Below, piece after piece: positions 33,276 through 41,899 of a stretch of DNA of 64,000 nt (the first letter of the stretch is position 1; each line of letters starts with the position of its first letter). The DNA comes from Mucilaginibacter inviolabilis (GTDB lineage Bacteria; Bacteroidota; Bacteroidia; Sphingobacteriales; Sphingobacteriaceae): assembly GCF_011089895.1 (NCBI RefSeq), contig NZ_JAANAT010000002.1, positions 248,001 through 312,000 on the forward strand, written 5' to 3'. The position numbers and the translations under genes are program-made. Under the pieces are notes generated by a model that was not told where the DNA came from, did not search any database, and saw only the letters and a list, made by a program, of their open reading frames with translations.

Positions 33276-34964
33276 TTAATAATTTTTAAGTATAACCAAC
33301 TGCATAGGTTTTAAATCCAGCCTGATATATCTGACCGGATTGGAGGGGTCGGGCGATTGCCGTATTTCTACATCAATTCCGTGGCCATATACCGGTCTCA
33401 TCCACTGACGGTTGCGGTTCACCTCGCAGTCCACCAGTATGTGCTCTTCCTTTGTTTCCTCGGCGGAGGAATTATATACAAATACGATTTCCTCGCCAGC
33501 CAATATCCTGGAAAATGCCAGGGTGCATTTGTTGCAATCCGGCAAATGAAAGTTGATGCCGTCATTTGAGATTTCCCGCATGAACATCCTGCCAAACTTC
33601 AGCACATTATTCGTGCTCCTGAATTTTGCCAGTTCGGCTATGGCTTCATAAATGGAAGAATGCTGATTGAGAAGGTTGGTGGTTTTATCGCCTGGATTAA
33701 ACAGGCATTCCCTGATATGAGTATCACCTTTACCGTGGCCGTCAAGGCCTTGTTCGGTACCGTAGTAGATACATGGCGTACCCAGGGCACAAAGCAGGAA
33801 GGCGATCCCTGCAATGATTTGGGCGGGTTCTGCATTGTATCCGTAACGGTGCTTGATGTCAGAACCAACCTGGTCATGATTGTCCAGGAAGGTTACCAGA
33901 AACTCACCATATTCGCCCCTGTCGAGGGCGCTTTTTTGGAGTTGTTTATACCGGTCGATCAGTTTTTCCGGTGAGTCAGCGCCCTTGATCACACCTTCCA
34001 AAGTGAAATACAGCTGAAAATCCAATACGGAATTTAAGCCATAATATATATTTTGGTCGTGATACGTCGACAGTGTCTTAGCCCCAATATAACGGCTGTA
34101 CATTTCGTCAGCGCCTACGACCTCGCCAAAAAGAAAGAAATTTTCCTTGCCAAGAGAATAGGCATATTCCCGTATGGCTGAGCAAAAGCGGCTGATGGAT
34201 AGTTCGCCCATATGCTTTACGGCATCCAGCCGGAAGCCGTCTATATCCAGTTCTCGTATCCAATAGCAATGAATATCAGCTAATATCTTTTGAACGTAAA
34301 TAGCCTCGGCAGATTCATCGTTTTTGAATGCCTTTAAACCATAGAAATCCCCTTCCCTCGTTTCAGGGTAACTGTCAAAATTCCGGATCTGTCCTTTACG
34401 GCCATATAACTCCGGGTCGCGCAGTTCCACTGGCGCCGGTTCATCTTCATACCGCCATCCGCCGAAAGGAAACCTGAAACCTTTATAATAAAAATATTCG
34501 AGATCATCGGGGTAGCACCAGTTATCGCCGCTATGATGCAAAACAATATCAAGGAAAACACTCATGTTGTAACCGTGCGCTGTTTCAACCAGTTTTTCCA
34601 TGTCTTCCTTTGTGCCAAAACGCGGATCTATTTCCAGGTAGTTTTCAATGGCATAACCGTGATAGGATTCCGGGTTATTTTTAAAAACAGGGCTTAGCCA
34701 GATCGCTGTACAACCCAGTTCTTTGATATAATCAAGATGGTCCGTGATGCCGCGAATAGTGCCCCCGCACGACTTACCCAATTGTTTTTCCTCGCCAAAG
34801 CCGGAATGCCTCACTTCAAATTCCATGCTTTGTCTTTTTTTGTTGTCATGAAAACGGTCAACCAATAAGAAGTAGATAAACTCCTCCCGCCATTCACGGT
34901 GACAATTCATCCAGTATTCTTTACCCGGCTTGGGGGATAGGTCTATATCTTTAATTGATTTCAT
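33276..34964 (-). CDS. GH13 alpha-amylase family glycosidase, cytoplasmic
   Basis: 562 residues with no signal peptide. Conserved GH13 sites are all present: HHSG region I, DGFRLDAVKH with nucleophile D247, FLFGEVVGAD with acid/base E281, and FLDNHDQVG with D364. Cleaves alpha-1,4-glucosidic bonds in maltodextrin or glycogen inside the cell. Substrate (alpha-amylase, trehalose synthase or debranching type) is not decidable by eye. It is the first gene of the V-ATPase run, with two bases to atpE, a rare pairing that suggests a link from storage glucan to ATP-driven ion pumping. Confidence 0.88.
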   Translation of the reverse strand: MKSIKDIDLSPKPGKEYWMNCHREWREEFIYFLLVDRFHDNKKRQSMEFEVRHSGFGEEKQLGKSCGGTIRGITDHLDYIKELGCTAIWLSPVFKNNPESYHGYAIENYLEIDPRFGTKEDMEKLVETAHGYNMSVFLDIVLHHSGDNWCYPDDLEYFYYKGFRFPFGGWRYEDEPAPVELRDPELYGRKGQIRNFDSYPETREGDFYGLKAFKNDESAEAIYVQKILADIHCYWIRELDIDGFRLDAVKHMGELSISRFCSAIREYAYSLGKENFFLFGEVVGADEMYSRYIGAKTLSTYHDQNIYYGLNSVLDFQLYFTLEGVIKGADSPEKLIDRYKQLQKSALDRGEYGEFLVTFLDNHDQVGSDIKHRYGYNAEPAQIIAGIAFLLCALGTPCIYYGTEQGLDGHGKGDTHIRECLFNPGDKTTNLLNQHSSIYEAIAELAKFRSTNNVLKFGRMFMREISNDGINFHLPDCNKCTLAFSRILAGEEIVFVYNSSAEETKEEHILVDCEVNRNRQWMRPVYGHGIDVEIRQSPDPSNPVRYIRLDLKPMQLVILKNY

Positions 34965-35046
34965 GTGTTCTGAAAATTGAACTTTACAGAATAACCTTCT
35001 GCTTCATTTTAATTTTATACAGTTCGTTCATATATTTTTTTCTGTT

Positions 35047-35703
35047 TTATCTGACTTTATGACTGCGCGTTAATAAAGGCTTCACCGGGTACTCCGCTAA
35101 TATTCTATGCACGGCAGGATGCAAATCCTGGCTGATAAATGAGAGGTCATAAATATCTCCTTCAGCCGTTCCGCGCCAAATAAGCTTGCCTGTTTTCCTG
35201 TCTATAAAAGCTAATGTGATGGCGCCATTTACATATTCCTGTTTTTGTGTGGCGGAATAAGCAACGGGATATGCAGGCCCGGGGTACGTGTATCTGAAAG
35301 TTGAATAATAATTATAATAGTAACCAAGGCGGTACGGGGAGTAATAATAGCTCCCATAGTAATAAGGGCTGTAATAATACGAGCTAGGATACGCGTTTAT
35401 GACCCTTTCTTTTTTTGCATTGGTTATAATCAACTGCATCAGCACATCGGGATTTTCAGCATCAAAGGAATATCCTCTATCGCTGATACATTGGCCAAAA
35501 TAATTGCGGATATTATTCCGGATAATTTCGTTATTATACGATGTATTGGCGGTATCCGCTTTATCCGGCAGCCAGGCAAAGGTCTTGTATTTGGTAAAAT
35601 CAGCAGACCTGTCATAATCAGACGAAACGACATTGTAAATACTGCTGCATCCCGCAAGCATTATTATCATAATGCCCGTCGAAACCCACATACTCTTTTT
35701 CAT
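35047..35703 (-). CDS. DUF4136 domain lipoprotein
   Basis: 218 residues with a lipobox (IIMLAGCSSIY, Cys at about 19). The DUF4136 domain is recognised by SDYDRSADFTKYKTFAWLPD near the start, a Tyr-rich low-complexity central stretch (about 103-140), and ITLAFIDRKTGKLIWRGTAEGD at the end. Localised to a membrane face by lipidation. Function unknown. It follows the 292-residue protein and lies 82 bases before the GH13 gene in the same direction. Confidence 0.8.
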   Translation of the reverse strand: MKKSMWVSTGIMIIMLAGCSSIYNVVSSDYDRSADFTKYKTFAWLPDKADTANTSYNNEIIRNNIRNYFGQCISDRGYSFDAENPDVLMQLIITNAKKERVINAYPSSYYYSPYYYGSYYYSPYRLGYYYNYYSTFRYTYPGPAYPVAYSATQKQEYVNGAITLAFIDRKTGKLIWRGTAEGDIYDLSFISQDLHPAVHRILAEYPVKPLLTRSHKVR

Positions 35704-35765
35704 AACTTATATATTTTATATATTTAAATGTTATTTAAATCACAATTTTCAGGTACAGAAAGCTA

Positions 35766-36644
35766 TCAGGCTTCCCTGCCCAGTTTCCTGATCCGGATCA
35801 AGTTAAAACCCAGCATGATTAAAATGCCCCAAACAACGGCAACTATCGATGTAGCGATCAGTATCAGCCAAAGAGGGGCTTTGTCATTTGTGGCAAATAG
35901 TGTTCTTTTGTTAAAGGTGCTGGCGTATATAAATTTGGCCCCCCAGGGAACTTTTTTTTCTATTGATAAATTTCCATACTGATCGTTATCTACTATTTTG
36001 GCAACCAGGGTAATATTCCCCTTTACATCGCCGGGGATGCTATCCCGTTTAAAATCGCCGGAAGCTTTGCCGGTTGAATCAGTTGTAAAAGTTGGCTTTT
36101 CATCTATGGGCAGGTCCCCAAACCGGCGCTTTACAGCTAACACTATGTCAACACCTTTCACCGGCGTCCAAGTCGTATCTTTCATTTCAAACACGCTTGC
36201 CGTAACCGTCTTATCGCTGCCGGCATCAATTAAAATTTTTGCTTTTGTAATGCTGAGGTCGGCTTTTGCAGCTTCATATTTCGTATTCCCTTCAAAAGAT
36301 GCCAGGAAAGTGTGTTTGACCGAAGTGCGCCATTCTTTCTGTAACGCGGATGGTATCATTGCGCTTGCTTCTCCATCTTCATTGGTAACCACTTTTCCAA
36401 TCATGGTGCCGATGGAATCTTTATCTAGGAATAATTTCAGCCCGATGCCTGCTACATTCCGAAACTTCCTGTTCACCTTGGTTTTTACCTTTACCAAAAG
36501 GTATTGTGCCTGGTTGTTGTTGACAAAGTAATTAATGGCGATGCTTAATGTGCCCTTATCAGTAGCCTGCGAAAAGCCATAGTATCCTGAAAGCAGGAAA
36601 ATAACCAATAACGATCCTCTAAATATTTTGTGCAGCAGTTTCAT
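35766..36644 (-). CDS. Exported membrane-anchored protein with Ig-like domains, unknown
   Basis: 292 residues: N-terminal signal (LLVIFLLSGYYGFSQ), two beta-rich domains (about 30-130 and 130-235, reminiscent of Ig-like modules with repeated ITKAK, GKVVTNEDGEA and TDSTGKASG elements), then a C-terminal helix (APLWLILIATSIVAVVWGIL, 255-275) and a short basic tail. I do not recognise the family. Its start overlaps the NrfD-like gene by 26 bases, so it is probably made with that protein as part of the respiratory module, with the bulk in the periplasm. Confidence 0.7.
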   Translation of the reverse strand: MKLLHKIFRGSLLVIFLLSGYYGFSQATDKGTLSIAINYFVNNNQAQYLLVKVKTKVNRKFRNVAGIGLKLFLDKDSIGTMIGKVVTNEDGEASAMIPSALQKEWRTSVKHTFLASFEGNTKYEAAKADLSITKAKILIDAGSDKTVTASVFEMKDTTWTPVKGVDIVLAVKRRFGDLPIDEKPTFTTDSTGKASGDFKRDSIPGDVKGNITLVAKIVDNDQYGNLSIEKKVPWGAKFIYASTFNKRTLFATNDKAPLWLILIATSIVAVVWGILIMLGFNLIRIRKLGREA

Positions 36645-37947
36645 GATGGTGTTCAGTTAAAGTTTCTTGAATTGGAATAATTGGAAATATCCGGCTAAGC
36701 AGGGTTATGATCAGCATAGCCCCCGCTAATGAACCCATGCTGATTGCCCATTCTTCCCAGCTTGGGAAATAATAATGATACGCTTTTGGAACATCATGCA
36801 TTGGCAGGAAGGGATGCAATAAAGTTGGCGTCACAATCAGGTAACGCTTAAACCATGCGCCAACCACCACCATTATACCTACAATAAACATCGGTAGCGG
36901 TCTCCGGCCCTTTTTGAATAATAAAACAATGATTGGCAGGATAATTCCCGTCAACACCGCGAACCAAAACATGGGTGCAAACGATCCTGACAATAGATCT
37001 TTTAAATAACCAGCCTCGGATTCCTTCATTTTAAAGAAGGGTGTTAAAAACTCATTGACATTAAAATAAAGGTATAGGAGGGCCAAAAGAACCAATACCC
37101 GACCCATTTTATCAAAATGATCCAGTGTAATGTATTTCTCCAGACTGTTGCATTTCCTGAAAATGTACATGGCAACGACAACACCTCCGGCTCCGACTAA
37201 AAACGCTCCGGCTATAAAATATGCACCAAAGTTGGTGCTGTCCCAACCCGGGCGGTAAGTTGTGGCAAATAACCAGGAGGTCACGGTGTGAATAGTAAAT
37301 GCCACCGGTATGATCGTAATACAAAGCACATTAATGGCTTTTTTGCTCAATAAATATTGTTTGTGACTGCCTTTCCAGAAGGAACCGAGAAAGCTGTAGA
37401 ATTTATATAGGGCTGGCCCTGATTTTTCCTTAAAGCGAAGCAGTATCTTAATATCAGGCAGCAGCGGATAATATAAAAGCAGGATACTTATAAAAAAATA
37501 AGTAGTAATTACAATCACATCCCACATGATGGGGGATTGGATGCGCGGATGTATAAATAAATTATAGAACCGCTCGGGGCTACCCATATCCACAATGATA
37601 ATGATTGAGGCAAAAATGATAGCGGCCACGGCGATCATCTCCGCGATCCGTGTGAGCGGGGTACCCCATTTCACGCCAGCTAACCGGAATACGGCTGTTA
37701 TTAAGGAGCCGACTAAACTTATGGCCACAAAAAACACAAAGTTTGATATATAGATACCCCATGAAACATAGTCCCTCATATTGGTAACTATCAAGCCATA
37801 TCGCAGTTGACGATAATAGGCATAAACACCCACCAAAGAAATGGCTGTTAAAATGCCAACCCAGACTTTGCCGGTGGTATTAAACTTCCCCGGCAACAGA
37901 TCCTGAATTATTTTTTCGTCGTCTGCTATTGAAATTGAATTTTCCAC
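36619..37947 (-). CDS. NrfD/PsrC-like quinol-interacting membrane protein
   Basis: 442 residues with about 10 membrane helices. The region YVSWGIYISNFVFFVAISLVG near the start and the second half with PGWDSTNFGAYFIAGAFLVGAGG are typical of NrfD/PsrC/ActC proteins, which exchange electrons between menaquinone and a periplasmic iron-sulfur subunit. Sits directly after the 4Fe-4S gene (16-base gap) as in PsrBC, NrfCD and alternative complex III operons. No catalytic molybdopterin subunit lies nearby. Confidence 0.85.
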   Translation of the reverse strand: MENSISIADDEKIIQDLLPGKFNTTGKVWVGILTAISLVGVYAYYRQLRYGLIVTNMRDYVSWGIYISNFVFFVAISLVGSLITAVFRLAGVKWGTPLTRIAEMIAVAAIIFASIIIIVDMGSPERFYNLFIHPRIQSPIMWDVIVITTYFFISILLLYYPLLPDIKILLRFKEKSGPALYKFYSFLGSFWKGSHKQYLLSKKAINVLCITIIPVAFTIHTVTSWLFATTYRPGWDSTNFGAYFIAGAFLVGAGGVVVAMYIFRKCNSLEKYITLDHFDKMGRVLVLLALLYLYFNVNEFLTPFFKMKESEAGYLKDLLSGSFAPMFWFAVLTGIILPIIVLLFKKGRRPLPMFIVGIMVVVGAWFKRYLIVTPTLLHPFLPMHDVPKAYHYYFPSWEEWAISMGSLAGAMLIITLLSRIFPIIPIQETLTEHHHETAAQNI

Positions 37948-37963
37948 GATTGATTATTTTAGG

Positions 37964-38893
37964 TTAACTATTTTGTAACTTATCGTTTTCAAGCCCTGAT
38001 TCAAATGGGAAGTTCCTGTTCACCGGCGGAAGGTAGTATACACTTGGTTTGGTTCCCAGGTCTTCCATCAGCCTGTACCCCCCTCTATCCCTGATCAGGT
38101 CGCTGAACCTGAACGTTTCGGAACCGTTGGACACCGAATCTTCATTCATATCGCCGAACAAGTAAACGTTGTTCGGACAAGCTGTAACGCAATGCGGTAA
38201 TTCTCCCCTTCGCGTCATGTCAGCACAAAAATCACATTTGCCTACCGTTCCTTTTTTCTGAGGAAAGGGGGATTCGGGCGTGTAAGGCTCGCTTGCAATT
38301 TCGGTGGAGATTTCCGGCTCACCCCAGTTGAATACCCTTGTCGAGTATGGGCAGGCGGCCATACAGAAACGGCAGCCGATGCAGCGGTCGTGGTCAATTA
38401 AAACGATTCCATCCTGCCTTTTAAATGTGGCGTCCACGGGGCAAACTTTAACGCATGGCGGTTCATCGCAATGCATACAGAGCGTTGGCTGCCAGTATGG
38501 GGCAGTATGTTCTGCATCCTGCATCGGACGTACTTTTATCCAGTTCTGTCCCGGACTCAATTCATGGGCATGGTCACATGCGGCCTGGCATATTTTTAAA
38601 TTTTTGCACCTGGAAAGGTCAATAACCATGACAAATTTTTTGCCCGGAATACCGACTCTTGCTTCAGTGTTGGATACCGGCGGCATGTGCGGGACTGGTT
38701 TAAGGAATGCCTCATCTACCTCGATCACTTCTCCGTCTACAGAAAGTAGTTTTACTGTCTTGCCTGAAGCCATGGCCTGTTCCTCCGCACCTGCTTCAAA
38801 TGGGTCTTTTTTTTGCGTGCAGCCTGCTACAAGCCCGGCTACGGCCAAACCTGTTAACAGGAAACCCCTTCTTGAATTATTTTCTGGTTCCAT
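37964..38893 (-). CDS. NrfC/DmsB-like ferredoxin with four iron-sulfur sites
   Basis: 309 residues from the ATG 38893 (MEPENNSRRGFLLTGLAVAG); the SRRGF plus hydrophobic stretch looks like a Tat signal, with a lipobox-like VAGC. Four Cys groups: CKNLKICQAAC (variant spacing in the first), CMHCDEPPCVKVCP, CIGCRFCMAACPY and CDFC...CVTACP. A TVKLLSVDGEVIEVDEAFLK segment before the first cluster repeats in the next upstream protein. It should pass electrons between NrfD and a periplasmic partner, probably the nearby c-type cytochromes. Confidence 0.88.
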   Translation of the reverse strand: MEPENNSRRGFLLTGLAVAGLVAGCTQKKDPFEAGAEEQAMASGKTVKLLSVDGEVIEVDEAFLKPVPHMPPVSNTEARVGIPGKKFVMVIDLSRCKNLKICQAACDHAHELSPGQNWIKVRPMQDAEHTAPYWQPTLCMHCDEPPCVKVCPVDATFKRQDGIVLIDHDRCIGCRFCMAACPYSTRVFNWGEPEISTEIASEPYTPESPFPQKKGTVGKCDFCADMTRRGELPHCVTACPNNVYLFGDMNEDSVSNGSETFRFSDLIRDRGGYRLMEDLGTKPSVYYLPPVNRNFPFESGLENDKLQNS

Positions 38894-38922
38894 CTCGTTT
38901 AATTTGAAAATGTATTTGACAC

Positions 38923-39201
38923 CTATTTTTTGATCCATTGCTGGAGCTCGGTATTGGTCACTTTTTTCCTGTTTGCCGTCAGCAGCGACTCATCGACCTC
39001 GACCAGCCTGCCATCCTGTGTAAGCATTTTAACCGTTCTTTTTTTGTCGTCCGGTTTCCCGGGACCGGAAAGTTTCTTACCCGGGAAACGCAAACGGCCG
39101 GATGACGCAGCGGCTGTAAACACAGATAAAATGCTAAACAACCACAGAAATTTTCTTCTCGATGTCGTTTTTGCCCTGGCTATTTCTTCGTTATTGTTCA
39201 T
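38923..39201 (-). CDS. Small Tat-type protein sharing a domain with the ferredoxin
   Basis: 92 residues: TSRRKFLWLFSILSVFTAAAS is a likely Tat signal. The mature part contains VKMLTQDGRLVEVDESLLT, clearly related to VKLLSVDGEVIEVDEAFLK in the next gene, then NTELQQWIKK. It has no Cys, so it cannot hold a cluster. It may be a chaperone-like or assembly partner for the ferredoxin, or a remnant of a duplicated ferredoxin gene that lost its cluster region. The domain itself is not one I can name. Confidence 0.7.
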   Translation of the reverse strand: MNNNEEIARAKTTSRRKFLWLFSILSVFTAAASSGRLRFPGKKLSGPGKPDDKKRTVKMLTQDGRLVEVDESLLTANRKKVTNTELQQWIKK

Positions 39202-39266
39202 GACTTTTTTTGTTAGTATTTAATCAGATACCTTACCGACTTCATTTTGCTAAGTCCGCATTTACA

Positions 39267-39533
39267 TTAGTCCTTCTGTTGCATAAACGCAAGTATCTTT
39301 TTATACTGATCGTCAGTGAGTACCGCCCGCTGACGCATGTGTAAATTAACTATACCCCATTCAGAACTCGTAAAAGCGGAAATAGGAGGGGCGTTATGAC
39401 ACCGCTGGCAATTTTCACTCCATAGCTGACTTCCGTCTTTACCTGCTACTTTTTTAGAAGTGACGCAGCTTTCAACTATCAGCACTATTGACATTAATGC
39501 AATAGCTGCTACGATGATTATATTCCTTTTCAT
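39267..39533 (-). CDS. Small c-type cytochrome
   Basis: 88 residues: hydrophobic signal or anchor ending near VESC (a poor lipobox), one haem site CQRCHNAPP at about 41-49 and a C-terminal helix VLTDDQYKKILAFMQQKD. The Met ligand is probably M66 or nearby. Periplasmic electron carrier in the module that also has the porin, the ferredoxin and NrfD. Short compared with ordinary class I cytochromes. Confidence 0.85.
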   Translation of the reverse strand: MKRNIIIVAAIALMSIVLIVESCVTSKKVAGKDGSQLWSENCQRCHNAPPISAFTSSEWGIVNLHMRQRAVLTDDQYKKILAFMQQKD

Positions 39534-39559
39534 GATGTTTAATTTTTAACTACAATTAA

Positions 39560-40714
39560 TTAAAAGCCCACTGCTACCTGTACAAAAAATGTGTTGTTGT
39601 CTTTTTGCGATTGCCAGGCAGCTTTTACTACCGTGCGCCAGTTAAACCAGTAATCAATTCCATAAGTGTACTGTTGTATCTTAGCTGGCCCGAAAGGGTT
39701 GTTTGCCGGATTTAAGCCTGCATACCGGAAAACAAATTCCGTTTTCTTTAGAAACTTACTGGAGGACATCGTTGGCCGGTAAGCGGCTTGCGCAAACATG
39801 GAGTTACGTTTATTGTCGAAAGTATAGGTGGCAGCCGTGTCGGTCGGATTTGCATAGGCCGCTTTATCAATATTTTCGAAGTTCCACTGGCCTTTTACAT
39901 CGAACGTCCCACCGATAAAATCCATCTGGTTGTTATAGGAGAGGTCCAGGGCGTATTGTTGCGCACCAACATTTTGGTATTGCGTGGTCCTTTCCCCCAC
40001 CTTACCGGTTCTGAATGACCCGCCGATCTCCAGGGATGAATTCGCGAAGGGCAAAAAGCCGACACGCCCGCCGATAGTCTTGTTGTTGTTGCTGGCATCA
40101 ATATTACCATACATCAGTGTGCCCTGCAAAGTTGGATCCGCCGGATCGGTCACTAACTGCGCATTATTGGACAAGTAAATACTATAGTTCATTGACGCAG
40201 ATCCAAGGGGAATTCCCCCCCGCAGATCAATGCCGATTTCGCTCATCGGGCCTATGCCATACGGATCTTCTCCTGTACCAACGGGAAGGGTAGGCAGCTT
40301 ATTGATCCAACCGGGATGCAGCCGGTCTTGAAATATGCCCCAGGGCGCAAGAAATTTTCCCGCACGGATGCTGAGGTATTTATTTACGATATAGGATGCA
40401 TTTGCGTAGCCCAATTCAATACTTGTCTCGGCTCCTTCCAATTCAGTCTCCAGCTCGGCTTCTACCAGGATTTTCGGATGCGGTTGCCAGAGTAAAATAG
40501 GATCAAACACCAGGTTGGTAAAAGAAGACTGGTCCTTCCTAATCGCGACAGAAATGCCGGTATACCCTACAAGAGCGAATTTACTGTTACTTGAAACTTG
40601 CGATTCAACAGTTTTCCTGACGACACTGTCAACATATTCAGGCGTAACTTGCGCCTGTACCGAACACCAGGCTATTAGCAAGCCCGCCAGCGATATTATT
40701 AGTTTCCTTTTCAT
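39560..40714 (-). CDS. Outer-membrane porin, OprO/OprP-like
   Basis: 384 residues with a signal peptide ending VQAQ (about 21). Alternating strands throughout, aromatic C-terminal residue (FVQVAVGF), and landmarks such as RAGKFLAPWGIFQDRLHPGW and FRYAGLNPANNPFGP match the phosphate-selective-porin superfamily. Located between two c-type cytochrome genes, which hints at a channel for a small anion or an electron acceptor or donor used by the module. The substrate is unknown. Confidence 0.85.
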   Translation of the reverse strand: MKRKLIISLAGLLIAWCSVQAQVTPEYVDSVVRKTVESQVSSNSKFALVGYTGISVAIRKDQSSFTNLVFDPILLWQPHPKILVEAELETELEGAETSIELGYANASYIVNKYLSIRAGKFLAPWGIFQDRLHPGWINKLPTLPVGTGEDPYGIGPMSEIGIDLRGGIPLGSASMNYSIYLSNNAQLVTDPADPTLQGTLMYGNIDASNNNKTIGGRVGFLPFANSSLEIGGSFRTGKVGERTTQYQNVGAQQYALDLSYNNQMDFIGGTFDVKGQWNFENIDKAAYANPTDTAATYTFDNKRNSMFAQAAYRPTMSSSKFLKKTEFVFRYAGLNPANNPFGPAKIQQYTYGIDYWFNWRTVVKAAWQSQKDNNTFFVQVAVGF

Positions 40715-40724
40715 AGCGCTGTAA

Positions 40725-41141
40725 TTATTTTAATGTTCTTAAATAGGCAACAACCTGCCATGCCTGCTCTTCGGTTAGTTTCTTTTTGAAACTTGGCATG
40801 TCTTTTCTTCCCTCTTCTACTTTCCAGAACAGAGCGCCGTCACTTTGCCCCTGTGTTGCAGCAGTTGTAAAATCACCTGGCTCTGTATTTAAGGTCGCGG
40901 CAGATTTTCCGTCACCCTTTCCTTTTTTTCCATGACAGGACTGACAATGCTGGGCATATACGGCTTTGCCGGCGGTTATGGTCGCATCATCCGCCTTGAG
41001 CGGGCTTTTTTTGGCATCGGCAGTTGCCGGGGCTTTCCAAAGCGTTTGCTGATAAAAGGCACTGGTTGCAACCAAAAGCGGGCCTACAAGAATTAACAGT
41101 AGAGATTTTTTTGAAGCTATATTTTGAAGTAACTTTTTCAT
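40725..41141 (-). CDS. c-type cytochrome, class I
   Basis: 138 residues: N-terminal anchor or signal (LLLILVGPLLVATSAF), then one haem site CQSCHGKKGKGDG at about 66-78 and the Met ligand in KDMPSFKKKLTEEQ, followed by the closing helix QAWQVVAYLRTLK. Periplasmic electron carrier. First gene of the porin/NrfCD module, 10 bases before the porin gene. Confidence 0.9.
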   Translation of the reverse strand: MKKLLQNIASKKSLLLILVGPLLVATSAFYQQTLWKAPATADAKKSPLKADDATITAGKAVYAQHCQSCHGKKGKGDGKSAATLNTEPGDFTTAATQGQSDGALFWKVEEGRKDMPSFKKKLTEEQAWQVVAYLRTLK

Positions 41142-41231
41142 GATTATAAATTTTATTTGTTAAAAAATGATTTGCATAAAACAACTTCCAACAGCACACT
41201 GCCGACAGGCGAATGAGTTGCCTTTATTTTG

Positions 41232-41822
41232 CTATTTTAAACTACTTTCAAAAACCCTGATTACCTTATACATTTTGTGAAAACCATCATAGGCAGCCAG
41301 TTCGTCATCCGTTTTGAAGTTTTCATCCAGTGTATCATGGAATTTATGATTGTCGGGAAATGCTGCCTTCAGGTTACTCTTTGTTAAAGGCTGCGGGACA
41401 GAAGATGCATTGGTGCTGAAGAAGTAAACCGAATAGTGCCTGACGTTTCCTTTGCTTGCGGTGGAGATCTTTGAAAAAGCGTAGAGCAATAAGGATTGTC
41501 CCTCGGGATTAAGCACCTTGTATTCCTTATTGTCAACAAATCTGAAAACCTCACCGGTCGTGCTTTTATAACCGTAGGTACTGTTCTTGTCCATGAAGTA
41601 AGCCTTGCCCTCATGTACGACTTTTATTTTACTTGCGCTAAATAAAAAGTCGTCGTTGATCTTATGCTTTTCTGTTTTGTAATTTATAGCATAGGACAAT
41701 TTTTTTTGCTGAAAGTCGGCGGCGGTCCTGTAAATTCCGCTGCTGTCTTTTTGGGCAAATGAACTCTGCGATATGGCAAGGAAACCTCCGGCCAGTATCA
41801 AAAAACATTTTAATTTTTTCAT
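41232..41822 (-). CDS. Secreted protein, unknown family (paralogue B)
   Basis: 196 residues; signal peptide ends SSFAQ (about 24). The mature part shares most residues with the 42498-43085 protein: KDSSGIY..ADFQQ, LSYAINYKT.KHKI, DKNSTYGYKST.GEVFRF and AAFPDNHKFHD are common. No membrane segment after the signal and no Cys. No known domain is recognised. The two copies flank the AraC-type regulator, which suggests both are under its control. Confidence 0.7.
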   Translation of the reverse strand: MKKLKCFLILAGGFLAISQSSFAQKDSSGIYRTAADFQQKKLSYAINYKTEKHKINDDFLFSASKIKVVHEGKAYFMDKNSTYGYKSTTGEVFRFVDNKEYKVLNPEGQSLLLYAFSKISTASKGNVRHYSVYFFSTNASSVPQPLTKSNLKAAFPDNHKFHDTLDENFKTDDELAAYDGFHKMYKVIRVFESSLK

Positions 41823-41899
41823 TTTAATTTTTTTTATTTATGATCACCTGGCAACAAACTTAGCGTACTTTAATCCCGCCGTTGTTCGCCCGGATGCTC

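Noticed and set aside
38304..38933. 209-codon plus-strand frame opposite the ferredoxin
   Set aside because: Shadow of the Cys-rich ferredoxin; no family features of its own.
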